From Enterovibrio norvegicus FF-33 (lineage in GTDB: Bacteria > Pseudomonadota > Gammaproteobacteria > Enterobacterales > Vibrionaceae), in the NCBI RefSeq assembly GCF_000286835.2, contig NZ_AJYD02000038.1, forward strand, positions 1,290,513 to 1,354,512: a stretch of 64,000 nucleotides of DNA, written 5' to 3'. Of the stretch, positions 44,407-52,964 are shown piece by piece. Within the stretch, counting starts at the first letter, position 1. Each line of letters begins with the position of its first letter. The translations under genes and the position numbers were made by a program. A model generated the notes under the pieces. The model worked only from the letters and a program-made list of their open reading frames with translations, was not told where the DNA came from and made no database searches.

Positions 44407-45672
44407 TTAGTGCTTATTTGTTGATAGCCGCTCTGCAAGTAGTTCAATCCAATGTTTAACAGGCACATCGCTGCCTGATGATAGGTGAAGTTGGCAGCCA
44501 ATGTTCGCGGTCACGATAACCTCGGGGCTGTCACCTTGCAGTGCTTCGAGTTTTCGTTTCAACAGCGTTTGACTCAGCTCAGGTTGTAACAACGAATACG
44601 CGCCCGCAGACCCGCAACATAAGTGATCTTCTTGAGTTTTCGTTTGGATCACGCCCAGTTGCGACAGTGTTTTGTATAAATTGTCTTTACGGTCGATACC
44701 GTGTTGTAGTGAACATGGGAAATGCACTGCAGCGCGTTGGTCACTTTTCTTGAGTGGTAAACGGCTCAAATCTTCTTGCGCCAAGATGTCGCTTAGATCT
44801 TTGGCAATGGCAGCCACCGCATTCGCTTTATCTAGATACGCCGCTTCATCGCTTAATAGCTCTGGGTATTCTTTAATGGAAATCCCACAGCCAGAAGCGG
44901 AAATGACAATGGCCTCTGCGCCATTTTCAATGTGTGGCCACCATACATCGATATTTCGTTTGGCTTGTTCGATGGCACGTTGGTGTTCCGCAAGATGAAG
45001 GTTCATCGCGCCACAACAGGTTTCTTTGTTGATGGTGATAAGCTCAATGCCAAGGTGGCTCAATACGGCTCTTGCCGCGGCCAATGTGTTTGGGGTGAGC
45101 GCCTGTTGCACACAGCCTTTAAAACCAATCATGGTTCGGTGTGCTTTTGTTGTTGAAATTGGCTTGGGTAAATGTAATGCGGAGACGCTGGCATAGCGCT
45201 TGTGAGTCTGCGCCATGGGTAGCTTTTTCTGCAAGGCTTTGGGTAAAAGAAGTCTAAAGGTTCGAGCAAGTGTCATGCTCATACTAACCAATAGAGAATG
45301 TGGGAAAACGCGGGTAAGGATGAATCGATACAGTTTTTCTTTTGCTGTTCTCGGGACTTTCTTTTCAAGTTGCTGTCGGCCGATATCAAGAAGTTGGCCG
45401 TATTTTACGCCGGATGGGCAGGTGGTCTCACAGCTTCTGCATGTTAGGCAGCGATCGAGATGCCGTTGTGTGTTTTCGGTGACTTCGCCCCCTTCAAGCA
45501 TCTGCTTTATCAAATAAATGCGACCGCGTGGTCCGTCTCTTTCATCACTGAGTTCTTGATAGGTAGGACAGGTAGCATTGCAGAACCCGCAGTGTACACA
45601 GCGTCGCAGTATGTCTTCGGCTTTTTGTCCTTCTTTTGATTTTAGAAACGTACTGTCGAGGTTCGTTTTCAT
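44407..45672 (-). CDS. glcF: Glycolate oxidase iron-sulfur subunit GlcF
   Basis: 421 residues from the ATG at 45672 (MKTNLDSTF), behind GGAGAG. Two 4Fe-4S motifs, CVHCGFCNATCP and CLTCRSCETTCP, are followed by two CCG-type domains with ETCCGAMNLHL and DHLCCGSAGAYSL. It passes electrons from the GlcD/E flavin part toward the quinone pool. GlcF length and the motif DGPRGRIYLIKQMLEGGEV match E. coli. Its ATG overlaps the glcE stop by 4 bp (ATGA), typical of translational coupling. Last gene of glcDEF on the minus strand. Confidence 0.95.
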   Translation of the reverse strand: MKTNLDSTFLKSKEGQKAEDILRRCVHCGFCNATCPTYQELSDERDGPRGRIYLIKQMLEGGEVTENTQRHLDRCLTCRSCETTCPSGVKYGQLLDIGRQQLEKKVPRTAKEKLYRFILTRVFPHSLLVSMSMTLARTFRLLLPKALQKKLPMAQTHKRYASVSALHLPKPISTTKAHRTMIGFKGCVQQALTPNTLAAARAVLSHLGIELITINKETCCGAMNLHLAEHQRAIEQAKRNIDVWWPHIENGAEAIVISASGCGISIKEYPELLSDEAAYLDKANAVAAIAKDLSDILAQEDLSRLPLKKSDQRAAVHFPCSLQHGIDRKDNLYKTLSQLGVIQTKTQEDHLCCGSAGAYSLLQPELSQTLLKRKLEALQGDSPEVIVTANIGCQLHLSSGSDVPVKHWIELLAERLSTNKH

Positions 45673-46742
45673 CGTGAATTCTCTCCAAGCCAAGAATACA
45701 TGCGACCGGGATTGAATAGGCTTTGCGGATCAAAAGCGGCTTTGAGTGCTTGATGCAGTCGTTGATGCGTCGGTGATAACGGATGAAAGCAGGGCTGTTG
45801 TCTGTTTTCATTGCTATAGCAAGCAACGTGTCCGCCGTGTGCCTCTGCGAGCGGGACTAATGCATCGAGTGTTGCGTCTATTTTTACCCAACGAATATTA
45901 CCCGCCCAATTGATCAAGCTGTGTTCATATTGCGCCAAATGCGGTGTGGCCGGATTAATCGAAAACCGATAAAGCTTGCCACTGTTGCTAAAAAACGGAT
46001 GACGAAAATTACGAATTGATCGCCAGAATAGCGATTGATGTTGCAGTGTTTCACCGCCGATTTCTTGCGCGGTGCTTCGCACCGTTTGTTCTGAACCAGC
46101 AAGACGAAGATACAAACAGCCTTCCACCCATGCAGCGCCAGAAAGCGGGTAACCTTTGGCGACAAGGCTTCGCATTTTTGTGATGGCTTGCTGAGCATCC
46201 ATGTGACATTGCAAGGTTTCTACCTGCTCGGGTTTTGGCATGACGCGAAGACTGACTTCCGTAACAATACCCAATGCACCCATGGCGCCAGCTTGAAGGC
46301 GTGACAGATCGTAACCCGCCACATTCTTCATGACCTGACCGCCAAATCGAAGATGTTCGCCAAGGCCGTTGATCAGTTTTACGCCAAGAATGGCATCGCG
46401 CAGTGACCCATGAAAAGGGCGAGAAGCGCCATTGATGTTACAGGCGAGTGAGCCGCCTAACGTTGCCTTTCCTTCAAATGCAGGCGGCTCGCCAACCAGC
46501 ATTTGGTTGTATTCAGCGAGTACAGATTGCAACTCGGCGATGCGCGTGCCGGATCGTGCGGTGATCACCATTTCACTCGGGTGATAAGCAATGATGCCAT
46601 TATGGTTGGTCAATGAAACGGGCTGGCCGACCGCTTCACGACCCATGAAGTGTTTTGTATTGCCACCAATCAGATTGAGAGGCGTGTTGCTGGCTTTTGC
46701 ATCTAAGACTTGTTCAATGAGGGAGTGCGTGACATCAGCCAT
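45669..46742 (-). CDS. glcE: Glycolate oxidase FAD-binding subunit GlcE
   Basis: The 357-residue protein has the FAD-binding type 4 (PCMH) fold: NLIGGNTKHFMGRE, VITARSGTRIAELQSVLAEYNQML, GGSLACNINGASRPFHGSLRDAILGVKLINGLGEHLRFGG and MKNVAGYDLSRLQAGAMGALGIVTEV. It forms the glycolate dehydrogenase complex with GlcD and GlcF. It overlaps glcD by 8 bp at its start and glcF by 4 bp at its end. No separate ribosome site is needed for coupling. Confidence 0.94.
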   Translation of the reverse strand: MADVTHSLIEQVLDAKASNTPLNLIGGNTKHFMGREAVGQPVSLTNHNGIIAYHPSEMVITARSGTRIAELQSVLAEYNQMLVGEPPAFEGKATLGGSLACNINGASRPFHGSLRDAILGVKLINGLGEHLRFGGQVMKNVAGYDLSRLQAGAMGALGIVTEVSLRVMPKPEQVETLQCHMDAQQAITKMRSLVAKGYPLSGAAWVEGCLYLRLAGSEQTVRSTAQEIGGETLQHQSLFWRSIRNFRHPFFSNSGKLYRFSINPATPHLAQYEHSLINWAGNIRWVKIDATLDALVPLAEAHGGHVACYSNENRQQPCFHPLSPTHQRLHQALKAAFDPQSLFNPGRMYSWLGENSR

Positions 46743-48186
46743 TGGGGGCGCCTCCCTTTTCTTGCTTAGATTGGCTGCGCTTCATTATCGTGTGTTCTTG
46801 GCAATGCTTGGGCGTAGGAATGCCTTTTCCGGGATTTAGCAGGCTGTCAGTGTCAAACGCGGCTTTCACGCGCAGAAACTGAGCGAGTTCGGCATCGTTA
46901 AATTGCTCATACATTTGATCGATCTTTTCCATCCCGACACCATGTTCTCCGGTTATGCATCCTCCGGCTTCGACGCAAATTCGCAAAATCTCTGCACCAA
47001 AGGCCTCAGTTTTTTCTAGCTCGCCCGGTACGTTTGCATCAAACAAGATCAAGGGATGAAGATTCCCGTCGCCGGCGTGGAACACGTTCGCGACGCGTAA
47101 ATCATAGTGTTGGGATAAACGGTGAATTTCGGTTAAAACAGGCGCTAATTGACGGCGCGGAATGGTGCCATCCATGCAGTAATAATCGGGAGAAAGTCTC
47201 CCAACTGCGGGAAAGGCAGATTTCCTGCCTTTCCACATGAGTGCACGTTCAGCGTCGCTGTTGGAAACCTTTAATGATGTCGCGCCGGCTTTGTCTAAGA
47301 TGGACTGTGTAACAGTCAACTGATGGTTCACATCGTCAGCATTACCATCAAGCTCACACAGCAAAAGAGCGTGTGCATCTTTGGGATAACCGGCATGAGC
47401 AAAATCTTCTGCGGCTTGAATGGCATAGCTGTCCATCATTTCTAAACCAGCAGGAATAATGCCTTGGGAAATGATGTCGTTGACGGCGTTGGCGGCATTC
47501 TCGACGTTGTCGAACCCTGCGACGATCACTCGTGCCAGCTCGGGGATGGGTAAGAGTCGGACGGTGATTTCTGTCACCACACCTAACATACCTTCAGAAC
47601 CTGTCATCAAAGCAAGAAAATCAAACCCTGCAATGTCTGCGCTTTTGTCGCCAACGGACAAACGCGCTCCCTGTGCTGTCACAACAACCAAGGAGATAAT
47701 GTTGTGTACGGTAAGGCCATATTTGAGGCAGTGCACGCCACCTGCATTTTCCGCGACATTACCGCCAATCGAGCAGGCGATTTGTGAGGAAGGATCGGGC
47801 GCGTAGTAAAGACCATAATCGGAAGCAAATTCTGATATCGCCAAGTTACGAACGCCGGGTTGGACAACCGCGAGGCCACTTTTTATGTCGATATTAAGGA
47901 TGCTGTTTAGCCTAGCAAGAGAGAGCACAATGCCGCCTTCGATCGGAAGCGCACCGGCTGAAAGGCCTGTTCCGGCGCCGCGCGCCACAACGGTGATCTG
48001 GTATTGGCTACAAAGCGCCATGATGGCCATGACTTCTTCCGTTGAAGCGGGAAGCACCACGCAGGTGGGTAGCGAACAATAGACAGACAACCCATCACAC
48101 TCATACGGGTGGAGTGTTTCCTTATCTACAATGATGTGCTCACTGCCGACGATGCGCTCAAGCGCGTCGAAAATTGCTGCTTCCAT
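46735..48186 (-). CDS. glcD: Glycolate oxidase subunit GlcD
   Basis: A 483-residue flavoprotein aligning with E. coli GlcD, beginning a little later than that protein. Landmarks: VVARGAGTGLSAGALPIEGG, NLAISEFASDYGLYYAPDPSSQIACSIGGN, NAGGVHCLKYGLTVHN, LMTGSEGMLGVVTEI, DYYCMDGTIPRRQL, VFHAGDGNLHPLILFD and CITGEHGVGMEK. It oxidises glycolate to glyoxylate at the FAD site. GGGAGACATGC precedes the ATG. First gene of glcDEF; no glcC regulator is adjacent, and I see no obvious GntR-type operator in the 270-bp divergent region. Confidence 0.95.
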   Translation of the reverse strand: MEAAIFDALERIVGSEHIIVDKETLHPYECDGLSVYCSLPTCVVLPASTEEVMAIMALCSQYQITVVARGAGTGLSAGALPIEGGIVLSLARLNSILNIDIKSGLAVVQPGVRNLAISEFASDYGLYYAPDPSSQIACSIGGNVAENAGGVHCLKYGLTVHNIISLVVVTAQGARLSVGDKSADIAGFDFLALMTGSEGMLGVVTEITVRLLPIPELARVIVAGFDNVENAANAVNDIISQGIIPAGLEMMDSYAIQAAEDFAHAGYPKDAHALLLCELDGNADDVNHQLTVTQSILDKAGATSLKVSNSDAERALMWKGRKSAFPAVGRLSPDYYCMDGTIPRRQLAPVLTEIHRLSQHYDLRVANVFHAGDGNLHPLILFDANVPGELEKTEAFGAEILRICVEAGGCITGEHGVGMEKIDQMYEQFNDAELAQFLRVKAAFDTDSLLNPGKGIPTPKHCQEHTIMKRSQSKQEKGGAPNG

Positions 48187-48456
48187 GCATGTCTCCCGTT
48201 GTGTATGTATTCGGATGTTAAAACGTTAGTCGATCCTGTTACCTTGGCGCGGACAATCCCTACACTGCTCGGTAAAAGTGTGGAGCATGTAGCTTATTCA
48301 CCGCAACGCAATACAGAATTGCTGTCAGCGAACCAACCGAGTATGGGTGATAGCGTTGTGTATGATTCCTCGGTATCGTTCTGGCTTAACACGTTAATTC
48401 ATATTGGATTTCCACGGTGAAGCGCTGTATGGTTTCTGTTCGCTAACGGAGGGATT

Positions 48457-48918
48457 ATGGATAGCCTAAAACTGAAACTGCCACCTTTGCTTCAAGTCAT
48501 TATTGTGATGTTACTAATGAAAATCATCGCTTCGGCGACTCCCGCCATTAGCTTTTTACTGCCTGTTTCTAAGCCCTTATTTGTATTGCTGGTCGTGTTA
48601 GGTGGGGTATTTGCTGTAGCCGGTGTTGTTGCATTTCGTCAGCATCAAACCACGGTAAATCCAACGCTGAAAACGGAATCTACTTCATTGGTGCAATCGG
48701 GTGTTTATCGTATTACACGTAACCCAATGTATGTGGGTTTCTTGCTTTTGCTCGTGGCGAGTGCTTTCTATTTTGCTAACCCGTACACCTTACTAGGTTG
48801 CGTACTGTTCGTGCTTTATATGAACAAGTTTCAGATTGAGCCGGAAGAAGACTATCTGGCAAGCCAATTTCCTGATGAATACCCTGCTTATAAAGAGAAA
48901 GTTCGCCGCTGGCTTTGA
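48457..48918 (+). CDS. Isoprenylcysteine/phospholipid methyltransferase-like membrane protein
   Basis: A 153-residue membrane protein with four hydrophobic segments and the ICMT/PEMT C-terminal signature: GVYRITRNPMYVGFLLLLVAS, then FVLYMNKFQIEPEEDYLASQFPDEYPAYKEKVRRWL. The RNPMY and E-E motifs bind SAM and the head group in the family. Bacterial members methylate small lipidic or other substrates; not determined here. CGGAGGG precedes the ATG. Single gene, divergent from glcD. Confidence 0.88.
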   Translation: MDSLKLKLPPLLQVIIVMLLMKIIASATPAISFLLPVSKPLFVLLVVLGGVFAVAGVVAFRQHQTTVNPTLKTESTSLVQSGVYRITRNPMYVGFLLLLVASAFYFANPYTLLGCVLFVLYMNKFQIEPEEDYLASQFPDEYPAYKEKVRRWL

Positions 48919-49057
48919 AGCATTTTCACGTCATTTGGTTGCGCTAAAGTGAGATCTATATGTTTCATTTAGCGAGTAGTGCGAAGAAAAAGACAACATG
49001 CGTGTTTATGTTCGATAAACTCAAGGTATCTGAGATGGAAACCCACAACTAAGTCAA

Positions 49058-50119
49058 ATGCTTGCCATACCTGTTCCTTTCGTTGTGTCACTGCTGCTTG
49101 TGATTGCCGCCATGCTTTTGTATTTAAAGCTGGGGCAATCCGGTATGAAATCGATCCTGTTCGCGCTTCTTTGTGCCATTTGTACGTCGGTAGTTGGACT
49201 ACGTTGGACGTTTGACCTCCAAATGCTGAGATTTATTCAGCCTATTTTGGCATCGATTCTGCCAGTTGCTGCGTGGTATTGTTTTGCGAGAGCGCATCAT
49301 ATACAGCCGCCATCTCGTTGGCATTGGTGTTGGCCTTTTGTCATCGCGGCTTGTTCGTTTAATTATCAAATTTGGCCGCAAGCAACTGATATCGTCTTAA
49401 TTGCTTTATATGTGGGTTACGGCGGTGCATTGATACGTTCTTCTTTCACAATGCCGGAAGAGGTGCGCTTATCAAATGTCGAAAGAGTCATCATGGCGGA
49501 ACGAACGGCAGGGGCAATGCTGCTTTTCTCTGCTTTTATTGATAGCGCGTTGTCGTTTGATTTCGTGGTCTATAACGGCGACCACGCGGCATTCATTATT
49601 TCACTGTCATACCTTGTTTTGATCCCTATGGTGGTTATCGCAGTGGCGATTGTTGGTTTCAGTACGCTGCAAAACCACACAGAGACGACGAGCGAATCAA
49701 CACGCATTTTGGTCAGTGACGCCGATAGACAAACGCCCGAATCACCCACACAGAGCAAATCTCAAATGTCAGATCAAGATGCTACCGATATCATGAACAA
49801 GCTTGATGTGTTGATGATAGAAAAGGCATCATTTCGAGATCCTGACATCACGTTAAGTCGTTTATCCCGGCAGCTTGGGATACCAGCCAAACAGGTTTCT
49901 ATCGCAGTGAATCAAATTCGTGGTGAGAATATTTCTAAAGTTATCAATGCTTATCGCATTGAACATGCAAAGGTGTTGTTATCAACAACAGAAGACAGCA
50001 TTACGGATATCTATCTTGCCTCTGGATTTCAGACTAAATCAAATTTTAATCGAGAGTTTCTTCGCGTGACGAGTCAAACGCCAAGTGCCTTTAGAGCCTT
50101 ATCGGAATCGCCGTCTTAG
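49058..50119 (+). CDS. Membrane-anchored AraC-family regulator
   Basis: The 353-residue protein has a hydrophobic N-terminal half with six or seven segments (residues ~1-210) and an AraC/XylS DNA-binding domain at the C-terminus (~245-350) with ITLSRLSRQLGIPAKQVSIAVNQI and SITDIYLASGFQTKSNFNREFLRVTSQTPSAFR. Membrane AraC regulators of this shape are found in Vibrio and other marine bacteria. The signal sensed is unknown. It ends 4 bp inside the convergent hydrolase gene (stops overlap). The ribosome site is weak. The 22-bp direct repeats upstream of that hydrolase gene are candidate sites. Confidence 0.88.
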   Translation: MLAIPVPFVVSLLLVIAAMLLYLKLGQSGMKSILFALLCAICTSVVGLRWTFDLQMLRFIQPILASILPVAAWYCFARAHHIQPPSRWHWCWPFVIAACSFNYQIWPQATDIVLIALYVGYGGALIRSSFTMPEEVRLSNVERVIMAERTAGAMLLFSAFIDSALSFDFVVYNGDHAAFIISLSYLVLIPMVVIAVAIVGFSTLQNHTETTSESTRILVSDADRQTPESPTQSKSQMSDQDATDIMNKLDVLMIEKASFRDPDITLSRLSRQLGIPAKQVSIAVNQIRGENISKVINAYRIEHAKVLLSTTEDSITDIYLASGFQTKSNFNREFLRVTSQTPSAFRALSESPS

Positions 50120-51153
50120 TTATCGCGCACGGCTGGGGTGACTGCCGAGTTAAAAAACTGCGTAATATCCGTGAATATTTGGTCGTGTAGCGTATTTCTG
50201 TCTGTACCAACTCCGTCCTTACATACCACACCATCACCGGGCCGTTCCTCTTCTAATATTTGGTTTGCTCCGGGTTTACACAACTGCATAAAACTGAAAT
50301 GGGTCGCTTGCTCAAAAACTTTATAACGGCGGTTGAGCAAGGGAATGTGTTCGGCAAGATAGCCTGACTCCAATGCTTGCGGCAAATCTCCAATATCAAT
50401 ACCCGCTGCCAGAATAAGTACCGGTGTATTGATGGTATTTAGACTCGCTGTCGAGAAACTGCGGGCAAGGCCGAGGTCAAGAATAACAACGTGTTTGAAC
50501 CTATCATCGGAAAAGTCGCTGGATGTTGGCTCGGCCATTTGTGAAGACTGCAATCCAAGCTCTGTTGCCAGCCCACAAGTCCGTGGGTTTGGAAATAAAA
50601 GACACTGTTTTTGGAAGGTGTCTCGGTCGAATTTCGCGCCCACTAACTGCGCAACACTCCAGCCCCCTAATGAGTGTCCAACAGCCGATATGTTGTTGGC
50701 ATCAATGACACGATTCCAGCGCTCATCGCCTAACAAAAAGTCCAACACTCGTGTTAAATCGCGAGGACGTTGCCACCATTGTTCAGCTTGATGGGGAGAA
50801 AGATCAAAAGTGGTGGTGCCGGGGTGATCAGGGGCGGCGACGATGTAACCCTTTTTGACCAGATCGTTTGCCAGCCAGTTGAGATTCCGCCAACTGCCAC
50901 GGTATCCGTGTGACAACAAGACGACGGGGTGTTGGGCCTGATTCACTATTGCATTCTTCACAACAGGGGTGCCTTGAAATGCAATGTTGTCTGCGACCAA
51001 TGCGGCTGGAGAGATGTCAATTGTTGGATACCAAAGCGTGACATTTAACGGGCGATGGGGATCATCTTCAAGTTGAAATTGAGTGAATCCGACGGTATTT
51101 GCCAACGCATTGAAAGAAAGAAAGAGCAGTAGCAGAGAGGCGATAGGGTTCAT
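50116..51153 (-). CDS. Exported alpha/beta-hydrolase (platelet-activating-factor acetylhydrolase-like)
   Basis: 345 residues with a signal peptide (MNPIASLLLLFLSFNALA). The oxyanion region is HPVVLLSHGYRGSWRN, the nucleophile serine is in SAVGHSLGGWS and the catalytic histidine is probably in EQATHFSFMQLC. The layout with VTLWYPT near the start, APDHPGTTTFDLS and a long insertion resembles PAF-acetylhydrolase II-like and other periplasmic carboxylesterases. Four cysteines could make two disulfides. AAGGAATGACAAC precedes the ATG. It overlaps the AraC gene tail to tail by 4 bp. Confidence 0.87.
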   Translation of the reverse strand: MNPIASLLLLFLSFNALANTVGFTQFQLEDDPHRPLNVTLWYPTIDISPAALVADNIAFQGTPVVKNAIVNQAQHPVVLLSHGYRGSWRNLNWLANDLVKKGYIVAAPDHPGTTTFDLSPHQAEQWWQRPRDLTRVLDFLLGDERWNRVIDANNISAVGHSLGGWSVAQLVGAKFDRDTFQKQCLLFPNPRTCGLATELGLQSSQMAEPTSSDFSDDRFKHVVILDLGLARSFSTASLNTINTPVLILAAGIDIGDLPQALESGYLAEHIPLLNRRYKVFEQATHFSFMQLCKPGANQILEEERPGDGVVCKDGVGTDRNTLHDQIFTDITQFFNSAVTPAVRDN

Positions 51154-51228
51154 GTTGTCATTCCTTGTCAGAAGATGGTATCGAGTACGGTTTCGTATAA
51201 TATTCCCTCAAACCCAGTATTGATGCGG

Positions 51229-51271
51229 CTTAAAACCGGATCGAGGACGACCTAAAACCGATTCGAGTACC
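51229..51271. promoter_or_regulatory. 22-bp direct repeats upstream of the hydrolase gene
   Basis: Two near-identical units, CTTAAAACCGGATCGAGGAC and CCTAAAACCGATTCGAGTAC, start 22 bp apart, two helical turns. A partial third copy (TCGAGTACGGTTTCG region) lies nearer the gene at 51180-51194, with a TATTAT-like -10 between. AraC-type regulators usually bind direct repeats of this spacing, and an AraC gene adjoins the hydrolase. Confidence 0.6.
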
Positions 51272-51375
51272 TATTACACGCAATTTTCACCTTTCCTTTT
51301 CTTTCTTCACTCAAGTATTCCAATCCTGAGATTTAATGATACTGTATATAAAAACAGTTAAGCTAGGTGTCTTCG

Positions 51376-52536
51376 ATGCTCACATCTCTTTCGATTGCTA
51401 ACTATCGATCTATCATGTCTCTTACTCTTCCCCTTGGGGCGTTGAACCTGATAACAGGACCTAACGGCAGTGGTAAATCGAACCTTTATAAAGCGCTTCG
51501 TTTACTGGCCAAAACGGCCTCTGGTGGCGTGATCAATTCACTGGCGGAAGAAGGTGGTTTGCACTCAACCTATTGGGCGGGGCCAGAAACGATCTCTGAC
51601 GCGATGAGGCGCGGTGATGTTGAGGTTCAAGGCACTAAGCGAAACAATGTGATGAGGCTTAAGCTGGGGTTTGCCAGTGACACCTTTGGTTATGCGATCT
51701 CGTTGGGGCTTCCTGCACCACAGCAATCCGCATTTGCGTTTGACCCTGAAATTAAACACGAATGCATTTTTAACGGTGACTATTATCGACCGGCAAGTTC
51801 GTTGGTTGAGCGTAAAGGGGGCGTCGTTAAGATCCGTCAAGGCAGGCAGTGGGAAGTGATTTCTCAACACATTCCTAATTACGACAGTCTGTTTGACTCT
51901 CATGCCGACCCGGCGTCGGCAGCGGAAGTTTTCCATGTTCGAGAAATGATTCGAAGCTGGCGTTTTTATGATCATTTCCGTACTGACAGCGATGCCCCTG
52001 CACGAAAACCACAGCTCGGCACACGTACGCCTGTGTTACATCACGATGGTCGAGACTTGGCAGCTGCGCTACAAACTATTATCGAAATTGGTGACAATGA
52101 AGCGTTAGATCACGCCATAGAAGACGCCTTTCCCGGTTGTAAGCTGCGTGTTGTCACCAAAGACGATGGCCGTTTCTCGTTGGAATTTTTCCAAAAGGGT
52201 TTATTGCGACCATTAACGGGCGCAGAGCTTTCTGATGGAACGTTGCGATTTGTGTTGTGGATAGCGGCACTGCTTACGCCAAGGCCGCCTGCGTTGATGG
52301 TACTGAATGAGCCGGAAACCAGTTTGCATCCTGATCTATTGCCCGCTTTGGCGCGTTTGATTGGTCATGCTTCACAGCACTCCCAGATTTGGGTGATCTC
52401 TCATGCAAATCGACTTATCAATGCACTGAATGAACATCCCGATTGCCATTCCATCGCGCTGGAAAAAGTGTTGGGCCAAACGGAAGTGCAAGGTCAAGGA
52501 ATGCTAGATGGACCGAATTGGAATTGGCCTGAATAG
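51376..52536 (+). CDS. AAA-family ATPase (RecF/OLD-like, SMC-type)
   Basis: 386 residues from ATG 51376 (MLTSLSIANYRSIMSLTL); a GTG three codons upstream is also possible. Walker A ITGPNGSGKSN (~28-38), the signature-like LTGAELSDGTLRFVLWIAALL, Walker B MVLNEPETSLHPDLLPAL and switch histidine IWVISHANRLI place it among the AAA_21-type ATPases related to RecF and OLD. No nuclease (TOPRIM) domain follows. It has no toxin or nuclease neighbour that would make it a defense pair; the role is unknown. Confidence 0.88.
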   Translation: MLTSLSIANYRSIMSLTLPLGALNLITGPNGSGKSNLYKALRLLAKTASGGVINSLAEEGGLHSTYWAGPETISDAMRRGDVEVQGTKRNNVMRLKLGFASDTFGYAISLGLPAPQQSAFAFDPEIKHECIFNGDYYRPASSLVERKGGVVKIRQGRQWEVISQHIPNYDSLFDSHADPASAAEVFHVREMIRSWRFYDHFRTDSDAPARKPQLGTRTPVLHHDGRDLAAALQTIIEIGDNEALDHAIEDAFPGCKLRVVTKDDGRFSLEFFQKGLLRPLTGAELSDGTLRFVLWIAALLTPRPPALMVLNEPETSLHPDLLPALARLIGHASQHSQIWVISHANRLINALNEHPDCHSIALEKVLGQTEVQGQGMLDGPNWNWPE

Positions 52537-52801
52537 ATCAGAATATCGAGTGGGATTGGAAAAAGTGACAAAAAATCGTGATAAATGTCTCTTTAAAATT
52601 GTCAGCTAACTCCTTTCGTTTCAAAGGAAAAGATCAGGTGTCAAAATTAATGCCCAAAAACGTATGCAATTCTGTATGTGGAAGTGAAAATTTGTGCCTA
52701 TAATTAATCCGCTGAGACGATTTTAGGATGAGCGTGCTGTAAACATGTTTGCATATTAAGTGTGATGTGTTCATCGCTACACGATGAAAAGGAAAACCAC
52801 C

Positions 52802-52888
52802 ATGCGGGTTCCATTTATTATCAAACTTTTGTTTCCAATTTTGCTGCTGATGGGCTTGATGATCAGCCCTGTGCTTTATGCTTTTTAG
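52802..52888 (+). CDS. Single-span small membrane protein (28 aa)
   Basis: A tiny gene too short for usual gene finders. It encodes MRVPFIIKLLFPILLLMG followed by LMISPVLYAF: one basic residue pair and a single transmembrane helix (residues ~4-25). AAAAGGAAAACCACC before the ATG gives a good ribosome site, and a strong terminator begins 21 bp after the stop, so this is a self-contained unit. Function unknown; single-span peptides of this size often bind and tune a larger membrane protein. Confidence 0.7.
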   Translation: MRVPFIIKLLFPILLLMGLMISPVLYAF

Positions 52889-52908
52889 CTAGCGTGGATT
52901 CGATTAGG

Positions 52909-52942
52909 AAAAACAGCCACCTTTTTAGGTGGCTGTTTTTTT
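52909..52942. terminator. Bidirectional terminator between small membrane gene and RND pump
   Basis: Thirteen-base arms AAAAACAGCCACC / GGTGGCTGTTTTT with a 6-base loop and extra Ts; flanked by A on one side and T on the other, so it can stop both the 52802 gene and the RND gene coming from the right. Confidence 0.92.
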
Positions 52943-52964
52943 ATGGGTGTTGAATATTTCGGGG

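Noticed and set aside
45215..45517. 100-codon plus-strand frame inside glcF
   Set aside because: Antisense shadow of the well-supported glcF frame.
51376..52536. AAA ATPase considered as part of an anti-phage pair (OLD/Gabija type)
   Set aside because: No TOPRIM or nuclease domain and no helicase or toxin partner nearby; neighbours are a hydrolase gene and a small membrane peptide.
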